A DNA stretch of 64,000 bases, from NCBI GenBank assembly GCA_020137815.1, contig CM035352.1:9265719-9329718 (forward strand), given 5' to 3'. A program made the translations under genes and the position numbers. How positions within the stretch are numbered: the first letter of the stretch is position 1; each line of letters begins with the position of its first letter. Below, piece after piece: positions 11,719 to 24,920 of this stretch. The DNA is from Hormiphora californensis. Its lineage: Eukaryota > Ctenophora > Tentaculata > Cydippida > Pleurobrachiidae. The notes beneath the pieces were generated by a model. It was not told where the DNA came from and searched no databases. It saw nothing but the letters and a program-made list of their open reading frames with translations.

Positions 11719-12060
11719 GGGTTTGGGTTGGGGTTAGGCCTTGACATTCCCTACCAGATAAACTTTGAATCAGCCAAAACGGTTGAGAGGTTTGGCGGTT
11801 AGAGCCATTTTAGTGAATCAACTTTTTTGGCAGCGCGCACCTGTAAACAGGCCTCCAAACACCCAGATCGTAACTTCAAAAACTTCGTTAAAAAACCAAA
11901 AATCAAATTTGAACTGAGCGAGCGCGCGATCGAGCTTGAGCTGCGCGGCGCCCTTTTCTTGTACCAATCCGCCACACGTAACGCGCGGCCACGACCAGTC
12001 GAATATCTTCAATTAATTCGCGCGTTCCAGACCAATATGTAAATTATTTAAACTGCATAT
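11719..12060. repeat. Dispersed repeat module with TTGGGGTTAGG run
   Basis: The sequence GCGCGCACCTGTAAACAGGC, followed by CTCCAAACACCCAGATCGTA, recurs in reverse orientation at about 36400-36600 with the same flank (TCAGCCAAAACGGTTGAG). Parts recur at 5.2, 30.6 and 35.7-37.1 kb. It is a dispersed family of unknown type that contains telomere-like G-rich motifs. Confidence 0.75.
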
Positions 12061-12243
12061 TTAAGAGAATCTTCAATTCATTCACACACAATGAGAAATT
12101 CTAAAATAGAACGTCCATATCGAAGCAGTCGAGTTCCATGGTTGTTTCAAATTATAATCTCACTCCAATACAACTACAGTCGGACCCCGATTTAGTGGCC
12201 CCCGATTTAGTGGCACCCCGATTTAGTGGCAGGATTTTTTCCC

Positions 12244-12276
12244 TGCCCGGGTGAATGCCGAAGGCATTCACCCGGA
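12244..12276. repeat. GC-rich hairpin shared with 49.0 kb
   Basis: CCGGGTGAATGCC and its reverse complement are separated by a few bases. The same hairpin, with the same GCAGGGAAAAAA flank in the opposite orientation, occurs at 49047-49090. It is therefore a terminal structure of a dispersed element. From here to about 13130 I see no gene. Confidence 0.6.
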
Positions 12277-13129
12277 TGCCTTTTTACTTTGTAAAAAGGC
12301 ATAACAGGGTTAGAATTCGAAAACGACATTTTGGTATACTAACTAATCGGTAGAGGGACATTTTTTGGTCACACTTTCGTTGCGAGGGCAACGGTGTAGC
12401 AACTAGAGCCGCGCGCACAGTGACGAGCTACTCCTTCATCAAACATCTCATTGACACAGTTTGATGGACGTGTGTGCGCGCGCCACTCAACAAAACATGA
12501 AATGCTCTGCCGCGCGTTTCGCGTGTTACATACACATTTTCATCTTGCGAGTCGAGTGTGAGATGTTAGATAAGTAGTTAAGTTGGAATGTCAAAAGCTG
12601 GTTAGCAAGTGTCATGTGATTGGGAGTTAGCTAACTCTAAGCTATGGATTTAAACAGGATTTAAACAGGATTTAAACAATATACATCTATAATGGTACTT
12701 CATTGTCAGATGAAAAAGAAAGTTAAAGATGCTAAGGTGATTAAAGTTAAATTTAAGTTTAAAATCAATAGGCAAAAACATGGCGCTCGGGTATAAAAGG
12801 AAAACGTACATGAAGGGAATAAATAAATAAATTAAAAAGACACAATAAAAGGGCTAAAAAGCGTAAAGTGGTCAACAGGGGCAGGGTTAAAGATTACAGG
12901 GGGAAAAAGGGGGGAGCGATATAAAAAATAAAACGTGTAGTAGTAAAAAAAGAATAAATCTCGAAGAAAAATAAAACTCAGGGGGACGGGAAAAAAAACT
13001 GCAGCAGGCAAGCAAAACTCACAAATATAAAACACGTATAAGAAATGGGAGAGTTCGTGAAGGTGCCAGCAACCCTGGACTTTCTGGGAACTGGTGGTGG
13101 GGTTGAGTATGCTCAACTAGTGTTTGGTG

Positions 13130-13600
13130 GGTAACAAAGTTGGATTGGATTGCCGAGATGGAATCCATATCCTAGCGGGCTGTTGAGGGTACTCAACGTT
13201 TCAGGGTGTCATGAAGACTCGGTGGGGCCGAGTAAGCTCACGCTGCTCAGAACTCAACGAAGGTGGATGGTCTTTAATGTGATTGGGATCCATATCCTAA
13301 CGGTTGGTTGAGAATGCTCAACGTTTCAAAGGATATATAGAAATTGGATAGGATTGCCGTAATGGAATCCATATCCTAACGGGATGCTGAGAATACTCAG
13401 CGTATCAGTGGGTATCAAAGACTCAGTGGGGTTGAGTAAGCTCACGCTGATCGGCGAGAGTGGATGGTGTTATGTGATTGGGATCCATATCCTAGCGGTT
13501 GGTTGAGAATGCTCAACGATTCAAAGGATAAATAGAAAATGGATAGGATTGCCGTAATGGAATCCATATCCTAACGATGTGTTGAGAGTAATCAACGTTT
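13130..13600. repeat. Tandem repeat at the 3' end of the minus-strand LINE
   Basis: Roughly two and a half units of about 185 bp carry ATCCATATCCTA, GGTTGGTTGAGAATGCTCAA and GGTGGGGCCGAGTAAGCTCA in order. They lie directly downstream of the LINE ORF stop, so they are probably its 3' untranslated tail. Confidence 0.7.
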
Positions 13601-15879
13601 CAGTGGGAATTGGTGGATGGACCCATGTCTCTGATGAAATCCTGTCTTCTAGAGAAAGCTTTTTCGATGTAGATTGCGGTCTGGCGGACTGGGTCGATAG
13701 TGTCATCGGCCGACGGTTTGAAAAGGTGTCTGAGTCTGACCACTACCAGCCGAGGGGAGGTACTTTTTGGTATACGGGCTCTTAGGTCCTCATAAAGGGG
13801 GCATTTCAGGAGGAAGTGGGGTTCGTCTTCGGTGATTCGGTCATAGTGGGGCAGTTCACTTAGGAGCTCAAGAGAGGCGATGTCGGATGTGTTGCAGTAC
13901 GGGCACAGTCTCTCTTTTTCCAGTGAGAATCCACCCTTTCGATACTTTTCAAAACGTCCCCGCTCGATGTTGAGGCCATGAGAAGCCGACCTAATCTGAG
14001 CCACTCTCTTGGCTAGATTTCGCTCCAAAGACAAGTATGGTTCGGGTTCGAACTTGACTTTAACGCTATTGTAGAAGGATAGCTTCCTGTTAGACTCTCT
14101 GGATTCCTCCCAGCTATTCAAGAAGCTTTCAGTGGTGTGTTTCCGGACAAAGTTGATAATACTGGAATACCAAACCAGTTCTGACTGGGTTTGTTCTCGG
14201 AACGTGTATACCAAAAGTGGGGTACTGACATCTATGATGTGATCCATGGGGAAGTTTGCTGACATCTCTGCTGCCCGGTTGAAATACCTCAGGACTCCAG
14301 GCTTCAGCGAATAAGCAAGGGGGGTCCGGCCTGTGTCACCCCACATGACAACATTAGGGGATTTTCTGGATACTCCAAGGGCGAGTTTGAGAAATGTTAG
14401 GTGGAGTTTTTCAAGTGGGTCTGAGGCTAAGGCCTTCAGATCGGGGCAGGTTGACTTATTGAGTTTTGACCAGGTGGTTATCGGTAGCCATACCTGGTTA
14501 CAGTAGGATGCTATAGGTAGGATCAGATGGTCAAACAACTTGAGAATAAGATCAGGGGGGAGGACTGAGAGGTTGATGGCACGTTTCAGGCTCATGATGG
14601 ACCGAATAGCTTTCTGCCTAAGTGCCATGAGGTTTGCCTTGAATGATCCGTTGAGACTGAAGATCACACCCAAATAGCAGTATGACTTGGCAGATGGAAC
14701 CTTATTACCGTTGTATGTGAAGGTGTGACTGTCCCTAAGAATAACCGATGCTTTGTTAAACACCATTACAGCAGTTTTCTTTAAGTTTACAGTAAGTCCC
14801 CATGTTGTGCAGAAGGACTCCAAGGTAGACAGGAGGTTTTGGAGTGATCGGTGGTCAAGCGCTAGTAGAACCAAATCGTCTGCCCATAGGAGGTGGGACA
14901 GAGGTCTACCGGCCAGCTCCGGTAGTGTAGCATCTGTCTGGTCCAGTTCCGCTGTGAGCTCATATAAGTATACCTTGAAAAGCTCAGGGCTCATAGGGTG
15001 CCCTTGCTCTGTTCCCACTAGGATCTCGATTCGTTCAGATAGTTTCCCCAGCAGTTTGATCTTGGCGGCAGAGCTAAAATACATGTCCTCCATGACTCCG
15101 TAGAAGTTGCCACGGACCCCGTATTTCCAAAGTTTATAGAGCAAGGCTTCCCGACAGACGGTGTCGAACGCTTTTGAATAGTCTATAAACGCCGAATAGA
15201 GTCGGGCCCCTCTTCCCTTTTTGGAGGTTACGTACTTCTCAATGGTTGTTCTGAGTGTCAACACATGGTCGGCTGTCTCGGCGCCTTTAGTAAAACCCAG
15301 TTGATTAGGGGGGTCAGGGATTTCCATCGAGCGGAATTGCACCAGCCGATTAAGTAAGATGGAAGAAAAAAGTTTTCCTACGTTACTGGAAACAGCGATA
15401 GCCCGATAGTTGTTAGGGTCATAGGAGCATCCCTTTTTGTGGAGCGGAGTAACAACTGATTCTTTCCATGGGTAGACTCTGTTAGTCATACATTGGTTGA
15501 AGAGATTTACCAGGGCAGCTATCATGTGAGTACCGCAGACTTTGATGAATTCATTGGCGATTCGGTCACACGCCACCGCTTTGCCGTTTTTGAGCCGCTT
15601 AATTCCACTCTTCACTTCCTCAAATGTGACAGGGGAGTTTAAAACACTCTCTAGGTCAGCTCTTAGCTCCGAATGGGGGGCTCTCGGGTTGTTGATGTCA
15701 TTGATACCTGGTGGGCGGGTTTTCTCGCTGTAGAGATTCTTAAAGAAACAACAGAAGTTCCGCATATCAAAAGCGTCAAGGGAACTGGCATGTTGGAGGT
15801 TTTTCATGTTCTTTAACTTAGACCAGTTGATCGAAGCTATGTGAGAAGTATACTGACAGCTAGATCGTATGCATCTCAC
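13600..15879 (-). CDS. LINE reverse transcriptase ORF, 5'-truncated
   Basis: 759 residues without an interruption. RT motifs appear in order: PLHKKGCSYDPNNYRAIA near residue 145, FIDYSKAFDTV, GTEQGHPMSPELFKVY and the catalytic LLWADDLVLLA around residue 330. The C-terminus carries a zinc-finger-like CPYC...H...C segment (CPYCNTSDI, then HFLLKCPLYEDLR). The APE endonuclease that should precede it is missing, so the insertion is truncated at the 5' end. Wording of the motifs differs from the CR1-like elements elsewhere in this window, so it belongs to another clade I cannot name. It sits inside the TIR-bounded block. Confidence 0.85.
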   Translation of the reverse strand: MRCIRSSCQYTSHIASINWSKLKNMKNLQHASSLDAFDMRNFCCFFKNLYSEKTRPPGINDINNPRAPHSELRADLESVLNSPVTFEEVKSGIKRLKNGKAVACDRIANEFIKVCGTHMIAALVNLFNQCMTNRVYPWKESVVTPLHKKGCSYDPNNYRAIAVSSNVGKLFSSILLNRLVQFRSMEIPDPPNQLGFTKGAETADHVLTLRTTIEKYVTSKKGRGARLYSAFIDYSKAFDTVCREALLYKLWKYGVRGNFYGVMEDMYFSSAAKIKLLGKLSERIEILVGTEQGHPMSPELFKVYLYELTAELDQTDATLPELAGRPLSHLLWADDLVLLALDHRSLQNLLSTLESFCTTWGLTVNLKKTAVMVFNKASVILRDSHTFTYNGNKVPSAKSYCYLGVIFSLNGSFKANLMALRQKAIRSIMSLKRAINLSVLPPDLILKLFDHLILPIASYCNQVWLPITTWSKLNKSTCPDLKALASDPLEKLHLTFLKLALGVSRKSPNVVMWGDTGRTPLAYSLKPGVLRYFNRAAEMSANFPMDHIIDVSTPLLVYTFREQTQSELVWYSSIINFVRKHTTESFLNSWEESRESNRKLSFYNSVKVKFEPEPYLSLERNLAKRVAQIRSASHGLNIERGRFEKYRKGGFSLEKERLCPYCNTSDIASLELLSELPHYDRITEDEPHFLLKCPLYEDLRARIPKSTSPRLVVVRLRHLFKPSADDTIDPVRQTAIYIEKAFSRRQDFIRDMGPSTNSH

Positions 15880-16036
15880 ATTACATTATGACCAAGCCTT
15901 GATCCTGTTGGCAGTGACAATGTCAATGACATGTGAAACGGTAGGGCAGGGAAACACAGCATTATGAATACATAATGCAATAATTCTTGTTTCCCCCAAA
16001 AATTAAAAAAAAATTTTTTGTGAAGTTTTTTTGGAA

Positions 16037-16325
16037 ATTTTTTTAAAAATTTTTCAAAGGAATACCAGCCACTTCCGAATCGTGTTTCGAATCAGTGAAT
16101 CTTATTGCATGTCCTGCTGCTAATTAGACGGTTCAGAACGAACCGATACGTGATCCCCATGGGGCCATTGAATCATAAGTTCACCAAGCGTCAAAATTTC
16201 GATTCGATGGGGATCACGTTTCGATTCGTTCCGAGCCGTCTAATTAGCAGCAGGACATGCGATAAGCACCGATTCGAAACACGATTCAGACGTGGCTGGT
16301 ATACCTTTAAAAAATTTCAAAACTT
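16037..16325. repeat. Foldback (long inverted repeat) of about 290 bp
   Basis: ATACCAGCCAC...CGAATCGTGTTTCGAATC on the left is matched by its reverse complement on the right; the inner arms contain CTGCTGCTAATTAGACGG. A third, partial copy follows at about 16430-16570. It lies in the TIR-bounded block. The sequence from 16330 to 16720 holds nothing else I recognise. Confidence 0.8.
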
Positions 16326-16986
16326 TTTTTTTGCAAAATTTTACAGTACGATTGTCAATGCTTTGATCGGTGCTCCCCATAAATTTTTAGAGAAAAAGGT
16401 ATTTTGAAATTTTGATACTTCCTCACCCGCTTAGGGTGCCCCGATTCGGCATGGTTTCACGTATCGGTGTGTTTCGAACCCGCTAATTAGACAGGACATC
16501 CAGGAATCTGCACCGATTCGAAACACAAATCGGACGGGCTGGTATAACTTAGAAAATTTTTCACAATTTTTTGAAAAAGTTATTTTATAGTTTTCTATTT
16601 CTAATCAGAAATGAGCATGTCATGAATACATGAATATTGCATATAACAGTTAGAGGTGTCTTTAGTCTTAGTATAGCATTTTGGGCATAAAATAGGTTTT
16701 TATGGGCCAAATATGGCTCACCTCGATTTAGTGGCACCCCGATTTAGTGGCAGGATTTTTTTCCCCCGAGGATGCCACTAAATCGGGGTCCGACTGTACA
16801 AGTGACATTCACTTTCACAAGTGACATTCACTTTCAGACTCGAGTCTCAGCTAAAAACTGTCTCGTGTAGTCTTGGCAATAAAGCTACACATAATAACAT
16901 AGTCATAAGTTTCGTACTAATAGATCTCTCAATGGGCAACAAAGAAGGGTATCGTTACATCAGTATGCCATGAAATCGTCCACCCT

Positions 16987-18273
<1,287 letters not shown>

Positions 18274-18503
18274 TGTGTAACTGCAGTACTAAACAGGGGG
18301 TTGTATAAAACATATAACATGTCACGTGGGTAACAATAACAGAGATCTTTCTAGAGAGAGAGAGGAGAGTTTGACAAAATACGTGTTCAGATAAAAACGT
18401 TTAAAAATGTTAAAACATCGGAAAAGTATATTATGTTACTGAGAAAGAGCTAGATAAAACTATTGCCCCGGCTCACTCTGTGTAAATTTAGAGCTAGATA
18501 AAA

Positions 18504-21500
18504 CTATTGCCCCGGCCCACTAAAGTTATTCTGCCCACTCTGACTGTCTGCTGCTGCTGTACTGGCTGGCAGCTCAGGTCCAAACTCCAAGTTAGGGTCT
18601 GTGATCAGAGCAGTAGCAAGCTGTCTGATTTTACTAAGACTACAGTTTTCAGCAAACCATCTGTGGGCCGATCTACAGAAACTGTCTAGAGATGTGTTAT
18701 CCACCATACTATTGAAGGACAGGAAGAGAGGATCCAAAAGTGAGGAGTATATCCCCATCTCAGGGTTGATCCTGGCCCGATCCTCTATAAACACTCTGTA
18801 TTCCTGATCCACAACATTCGAACTGAAACACGCTGCACTGATTCCGTTCTCAGGGATCTGCCTCTGGTGTTGTGATATCTGCTCCTTCCTCTGTTCTATC
18901 CTGGATACCAACATCACTATCTCATTATCTAACTCTCTATCCTTGTGTTCCTCCTGTTGAATGAAATCAGCTGCTCTCTGGAGGATGGTAGCCTGTGATA
19001 CCTTGTTTCCCATCACTTCAACGGGCACAGCTGCCCTCAACCTCTGCAGTTTAGTTTTTATAACTCCCCTCCTCTTCCTGTCTGTCTCTGCCTCACTCAT
19101 TTTTACCTTTTCCTCCTTCTGGGCATTAGTGACAGGAGGGGGAGGCTGGTATTGGAATTCAGGGAAGGATGGAGGGCGTGTAGCACTGTAGCAGTATTGT
19201 AGTCGTGTAGGGGGATAATAGGCAGGACCCTTTGGCATTACACCCCCTCCACATGGTAACTGTGGTCCACAGTGCGGCCTCTGCTGCTGCTGGCAAGATT
19301 GGAATGTAGAAGGGGGTTCATAACCCCCCTCTACATATGCTCCTGTAGTGGCCAGGGCTTGTGGAGGAGGTGGTTTACGGTAGGAACCAGCGTTATAGCA
19401 CGACATGAGGCCTGGCTGTGGTCCAGTATTTTGAGGTGTTGGGTATTGGACTTGTTGTGGGATACCAGGCCAGGCAAGGGGGAGGTGATACTGAGACATA
19501 TCAGCTGCAGTAGCTAGTGTATTTAGTGATGTGGTATCTGGTACAGATGTCTGTTGCTGGGTCGAGACCTCAGTTCCTGGAAGCGGGCCAGAGAGTTAGG
19601 AAAAACAAACAGAGAATAAAATGATTAGAAAAAGAGGGGAGGGGGTAATTTGAGAGTCACTGGTATATCATTTTACAGGACCTAGCGACACACTCTCCAT
19701 TTGAGAGAGGGGGGAGGAATGAACGATATAAAACTATGCAAGATGACATACCTCCAATGACATATGAATTCCCGTTGCTTCCTGAGTATGGGTTTGTAGG
19801 GGGAGGGGGAGGTGCAGGGGTAGAGGGATGTTGGTGACCAGTTAATCCCATAATATCCACCAGAAATGGGGTGTCATTGCCAGAGGATGTGAAAATATCA
19901 GGCAGGTCAATTTGGGAGCACAGGTCCAGGCTGAAGAACTCACTGAAACCCTCCAACATTCCTGAAGAATTATTATAGGGGTATCAGGGGTGAGAGGGGG
20001 TGCCACACAGTGTCACTGACCCAGCAGTCAGGTGAGGTACTGCTGATTACAATTCCATATTGGGAGGTAACGTGCGGGTCGTGCTGACAATGTACACTTT
20101 GATATCTTAGAAGCCGCGCGACTCTGCGCGTTACAGTAAGAGATAGGAAGAACGAACCTGGGAGAATGAGGTCGTCATCAAGACCAGGACCTTCTGCGAT
20201 TATTTTATCTGCCTTCCCTTTCCCTGTAACTAAACTAGTTATTTCACTTTTCTTGTTTGCTGGCTTCCTAGTTTTTCTCCATTCACTGTACTGGGCCCGC
20301 AGTGTCGTGTGTTTTCTGTGGAAATGGGTGACTGATAGAGCATGGCATGGTGGTATAACACTGATAGAGCATGGTAGGGAGAGAGAAGAGTAGGGAGGGG
20401 GGGGGGGGCAGATATATCATGTTACGAGAACTGGTACTGTAAGTTACTACACCACTGTTTTAATTGAACCAGTCAACCAGGTATAGAACAACAAGTTAAC
20501 CCGGCCTTGCCAAAAGCTGAAAGCTGTTTGAACATACACCACCCCTCTTTTCAACTTCTTACCCTCCTTTACAATACTTGTGGAGAGAAGGTCAAGCAGA
20601 CCAATTACCCCACCGTATTCCCCAACCCCACCTTACCCTTCATACCTGCACCAGTAGTGTCCCTCTACCACCCACCCTTCATACCTGCACCAGTAATGAC
20701 CCTCTACCACCACTGCCATTGTCCTAGTGTGGTATCTGTCCGCCAGGGGCAGGGGGTTAGCGAACTTGATAACAGTATCCTTCCCTTTTATAAAGTGCAC
20801 ATACCTAGAGAGAGGTGGGCTGTTAGACTGTACAAGATAAACAGCAAGACACTGAATGGGAGGAGTAGATCTACCGTCTATATATCCATGATATCGGGGC
20901 AATAAAGTTGAAAGATTAGATATGGTGAAATTGCAGTGTGTTGTGTAGACGCTGTGCACGGCGTGAAATCATTGTGTATACCACCTTCCCAATTCTTACC
21001 ACTGTCTCCATATTGAATTGTTAATCCGTGTTTTAACTGCAAAAGCCTTCAGATCCTCAGCGGGCTTCTTCCACCAATGTGGTGCTACAATTGGGGCAGA
21101 AAACTCAGCAGATATCGGGGTAATGACATCTTTGTATAAATCATCATTAATCTTCGTCAGTGACACCTCATCCTGTGAGAGGGAGGGGGTTAACATTGCT
21201 ATTTGTCAGACACTAACAGTAATATCGTGCACGCTGTAACTCTCCTCACCCGGCCCTTCCGCCTGGTTTGGAGAGTACAGTTTTTTGTGTGAGACTTGGT
21301 GACGCCATCACCTCTCTGCTTCGCGGGCTTTGTTTTCGCGCGCCACACGCGCGAGTTGTAAAGGTGACTGCGTCACCAAGTGTGAGACTAACCTGTTGTA
21401 GGTTGGTAGCAAGCTGTACCGCTCTGTAGTGCCCCCACCCTCCCCCTCCCAGCCTCCCCACCCAACCCCCAGCCTCCCCACCCAACCCTTCAAACCTGTT

Positions 21501-21546
21501 GTAGGTTGGTAGCAAGCTGTACCGCTCTGATTATCTCTGAATCCAT
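18504..21546 (-). CDS. MLXIP: Mondo family bHLH-Zip transcription factor (MondoA/ChREBP type)
   Basis: Six exons: 21546-21496, 21172-21000, 20804-20685, 20315-20158, 19961-19752 and 19576-18504; 594 residues with all phases consistent. Exons 2-4 carry the Mondo conserved region (APHWWKKPAEDLKAF, TRINNSIWRQWYVHFIKGKD, GHYWCRKHTT, AQYSEWRK). Exon 5 has MLEGFSEFFSLDL, like the glucose-sensing segment. The long last exon has a Pro/Gln-rich part, then bHLH-Zip at about residues 398-470 and the C-terminal dimerisation/cytoplasmic domain (FIEDRARINPEMG, LDPLFLSFNSMVD). Mondo factors pair with Mlx at carbohydrate response elements. Oddities: the basic helix has Asp and Glu where the family has the E-box-contacting Glu and His. 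The exon 1 and exon 3 donors are both tandemly duplicated. The gene starts 222 bp after the CCZ1 stop. Confidence 0.93.
20646..20723 (-). repeat. Tandem 39-bp duplication of Mondo exon 3 end plus donor
   Basis: Two copies of a 39-bp unit contain GGTCATTACTGGTGCAG followed by the GTATGAAG donor. Use of the second donor (exon end at 20646 instead of 20685) would add 13 residues in frame. Confidence 0.8.
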
Positions 21547-21768
21547 TGTCCATTATCAAACAATCTAAACCATCTCCCTGTGTCAGGATTATATCAGGGG
21601 GGCAGAGGATTATATCAGGGAGGGGGGCCGGGGGGTGGGGGTGGAGCATTATATCAGGTCAGGACGAGGGGGGGGGGCAGAGGAACAATAATGTATGACG
21701 CAGAGTTCAAACACACAAAACAACAATGAATCATATACATACAATACAAAGAAATTACAACCCTCAAA

Positions 21769-24700
21769 CTACTCCTTATATTCACTAAAGTACACTTGTC
21801 TAAATAATCCAGATGTTGTCTTTTTAATTTCCTCTAACGCGTTGAGGTGGTGGCTGTTTTTCTGTGTTACTAGGGTGAACAGAACTCTGTTATTACATTT
21901 CTTGGCAGAGATCCAGAAATCACTAGACGTCTTTACCAACACATCACTATCCCCTAGAGAGAGTGAGTTGAGTATTATATCTACAGTGTTGGTACTTGGT
22001 CCTACTATAGTATATTATATTATTGGGAAGTGAGAAGTTAAGATTTAAATATATCTCAAGTTTAGTATTATATCTACAGTGTTAGTCCTACACCTTATAT
22101 ATAGGGAGGTGGCTTGATAAGAAACACGTAGCTGAACGTACTTTTGTTGCTGATATATGCTGCCAGATCACACACAGTCCTCATGAAGAGGTGGTGTGGT
22201 TTTGGTTGGTTGTGGAGGGTAGATTTGAAGGCTAGGTTGTCATGGTTATATAGTACATATCTCACTACATCGCTACTAGATACCAGTTGGTGGGGCGGGG
22301 AGGCAGTCATAACTCGGGGAATTATCTGAGGAGAATGTAGTGTTATTACCGGGCATGACGTCATTAAACTACCAAATATGGGCATTATATGACGTCATTA
22401 AACTACCTAATATGGTCCTATAATGACGGCATATGACTAAATATGGGCATTGCACCTGTTTCGAGATGATCTGATCGAGGGAGGGAACATTGGTTGAGAT
22501 GAAAGAGTCGAGTGTTTTATAGAACGTCTTTGTGCAGGGTGTTGCAGCATCGATCATTAGACACAGTGTGGTATCTCTGTTGTTGTATACCAGTAGAAAC
22601 ACCTGCAATAGGGGATAATATAATTGGGATTTAGTATTTTAGTACAGGTCTAAATTTACTATTTACCTCCCCACCCTCTCAACTTACTATTTACCCACCT
22701 CCCCTGCATCCTACCAACTTACTACGGCCCACATACTATTCCTAATATCTCTATTATAATTTGGAGATGAACGACGTCGAAGTGATGGCCGTTCGTTAGG
22801 CGGTATCTAAGCGACAGTCTGCTCCTTCATAAAACGCTCTATAGGCCCAAAGCTGTAAAGCTGTTGCTCACACTTTTGGAACTTCCAGTGGGAGTTTGTT
22901 AATATTTTCGAATGACTTTTAACATGTCAGTCCCCATAGTTACCGATTCAGTTGCCATGGCAACCGTTTTATTGACGTTGAAAGGGGCGAAAAGAACCGC
23001 CCGGCGAAGCCGGGTGGGTTATCAAAAAGCCCTTACTTGAGGCGCACCCAATGGGTGCGCTAGTTTGTCTAAATGTATGGTTTTAAAGTGTATTTTAAAG
23101 GCAAATATAAGCACTTTTATTTTGACTATAACTTCTGAATGAAATAAGTTAGACACTTCCCGTTTTTTGCATCTTGTTGGCATTTGTCTGAGCTTCATTT
23201 TCATGTATAAAAATTCATATTTTTCGAAATCTTTCCCGGGTTAGAGTTTGATGAAGTAGGGGTATTTCCAAAATCCACTGTAGCAGTTTTTCAGCTGTCA
23301 CTCCTCAACGCCTGCAGGCTGCATGAAATGGAATGCCGTAAAAACCAGGTTGCTTGCCTTGAGAAGACGCAAATTTTGGTGTATAATAAATCTTATTTTG
23401 GTCCACAACTGAGGACACAGGAGCCAAAAACGTATTTGCAGATTAGACATCTTTAAGGGGCCACTGCAACGAGAGTTTTTGACCAAATCACACAAACCCA
23501 AGACCAATCTGTAGCAAATTGATTATATTTTATTGGTGAAAATTCTCAAGACCGTATCTTTTAAGGGGGATTTACTAGAACCTCTGAAATACGAAAAAAG
23601 TCGAAAATTGCTAAAAATAACAGTTTTTGCCGTTTTACGCAAAAACGGCACATGACCGGATTTTAATTTTATGTTTTTCGGATTCTACGTCAAAAAATAC
23701 GTGGGGTAGGGTCCGTAACTTCTCGGGTTACTCTAGGCGAGGTAAAACCTCCTTCCAGGACACCGTGTGGAGGTGGTGCGCTCTTGGATGTGGTCTCTTT
23801 TGGGTGTGGTACGCTCTCAGGTGTGGTCTCTCTTCGATCGGGTGCGCTCTTGGGTGCTCTTGGAGGCTCTTGAACTTTATTATGGTTCCTTATTGTAAAC
23901 TTGTCTATACTATTCCTAATATCTATACTATTCCTAATATCTATACTATTCCTAATATCTATACTATTCCTAATATCTATACTATTCCTAATATCTATAC
24001 TATTCCTAATATCTATACTATTCCTAATATCTATACTATTCCTAATATCTATACTATTCCTAATATCTATACTATTCCTAATATCTATACTATTCCTAAT
24101 ATCTATACTATTCCTAATATCTATACTATTCCTAATATCTATACTATTCCTAATATCTATACTATTCCTAATATCTATACTATTCCTAATATCTATACTA
24201 TTCCTAATAAATATCTATACCTGGGTTAGAACTCCATCCTGAGCGTCTGTTGTCAGGTGTAGTCTACTTGCTGTTATATTATGATCAAAATTCTCAGGTC
24301 CATTTAAATACCTGGTAACACAATTTCAAATAAAGATATAGTTTAATTTGAATAAGAAACAGTTTGTACAACTTAATCAGATCCCAATTAGATGGTAATT
24401 AGATCTGATATTTAATTACCTTCCCATGTTTTGTAATGATCTACTGATAATCTCCATATCACTCGTCTCCATATGAGCAGGGAAAAGGATCTTTATAAGG
24501 TAGTGGTATAGAATCTGAAGGAGGAATCTTTATTAGGTAGTGGTATAGAATCTGAAGGGATATTGTGGAGTGATAATAATGGTGAAAGGAACTGAGGGGA
24601 TATAAGTTAGATGATAAGTAAATATTAATAAATAATTGTGTTAAACCTTACCCTAGTATCGTGTAGGTTAAGCCCAGAATAAACAAGTTTATCTTTATGA

Positions 24701-24784
24701 AGCAGCACCACATATTTTACAGGGTTATGTCTGTCTTGTAGTGAGTTCACGAACCGCTGTACACACAAACAGGTGTTCGGGTCT

Positions 24785-24845
<61 letters not shown>

Positions 24846-24871
24846 GAGAGAGAGAGAGGGAGAGAGAGAGA

Positions 24872-24920
<49 letters not shown>

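Larger units (their letters stand above)
12177..16796. mobile_element. TIR-bounded composite block (pogo/Tigger-like ends)
   Basis: The left end reads CAGTCGGACCCCGATTTAG and the right end is its reverse complement, each flanked by TA, as in Tc1/mariner-pogo transposons. The block is 4,620 bp. A 38-bp direct repeat (12203-12240 and 16724-16761) lies just inside each end. The block may therefore be a small MITE split by a later insertion whose target duplication is that 38-bp repeat. No transposase is visible inside; contents are a hairpin, a truncated LINE and a foldback. Confidence 0.7.

Noticed and set aside
23903-24220. CRISPR array or other spacer-repeat system at the tandem repeats
   Set aside because: Units abut without unique spacers and the host is a eukaryote; these are minisatellites.
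23627-24242. ORFs of repeated YTIPNI / ISILFL
   Set aside because: Translation of the 18-bp array in CCZ1 intron 7, on the strand opposite to the gene.
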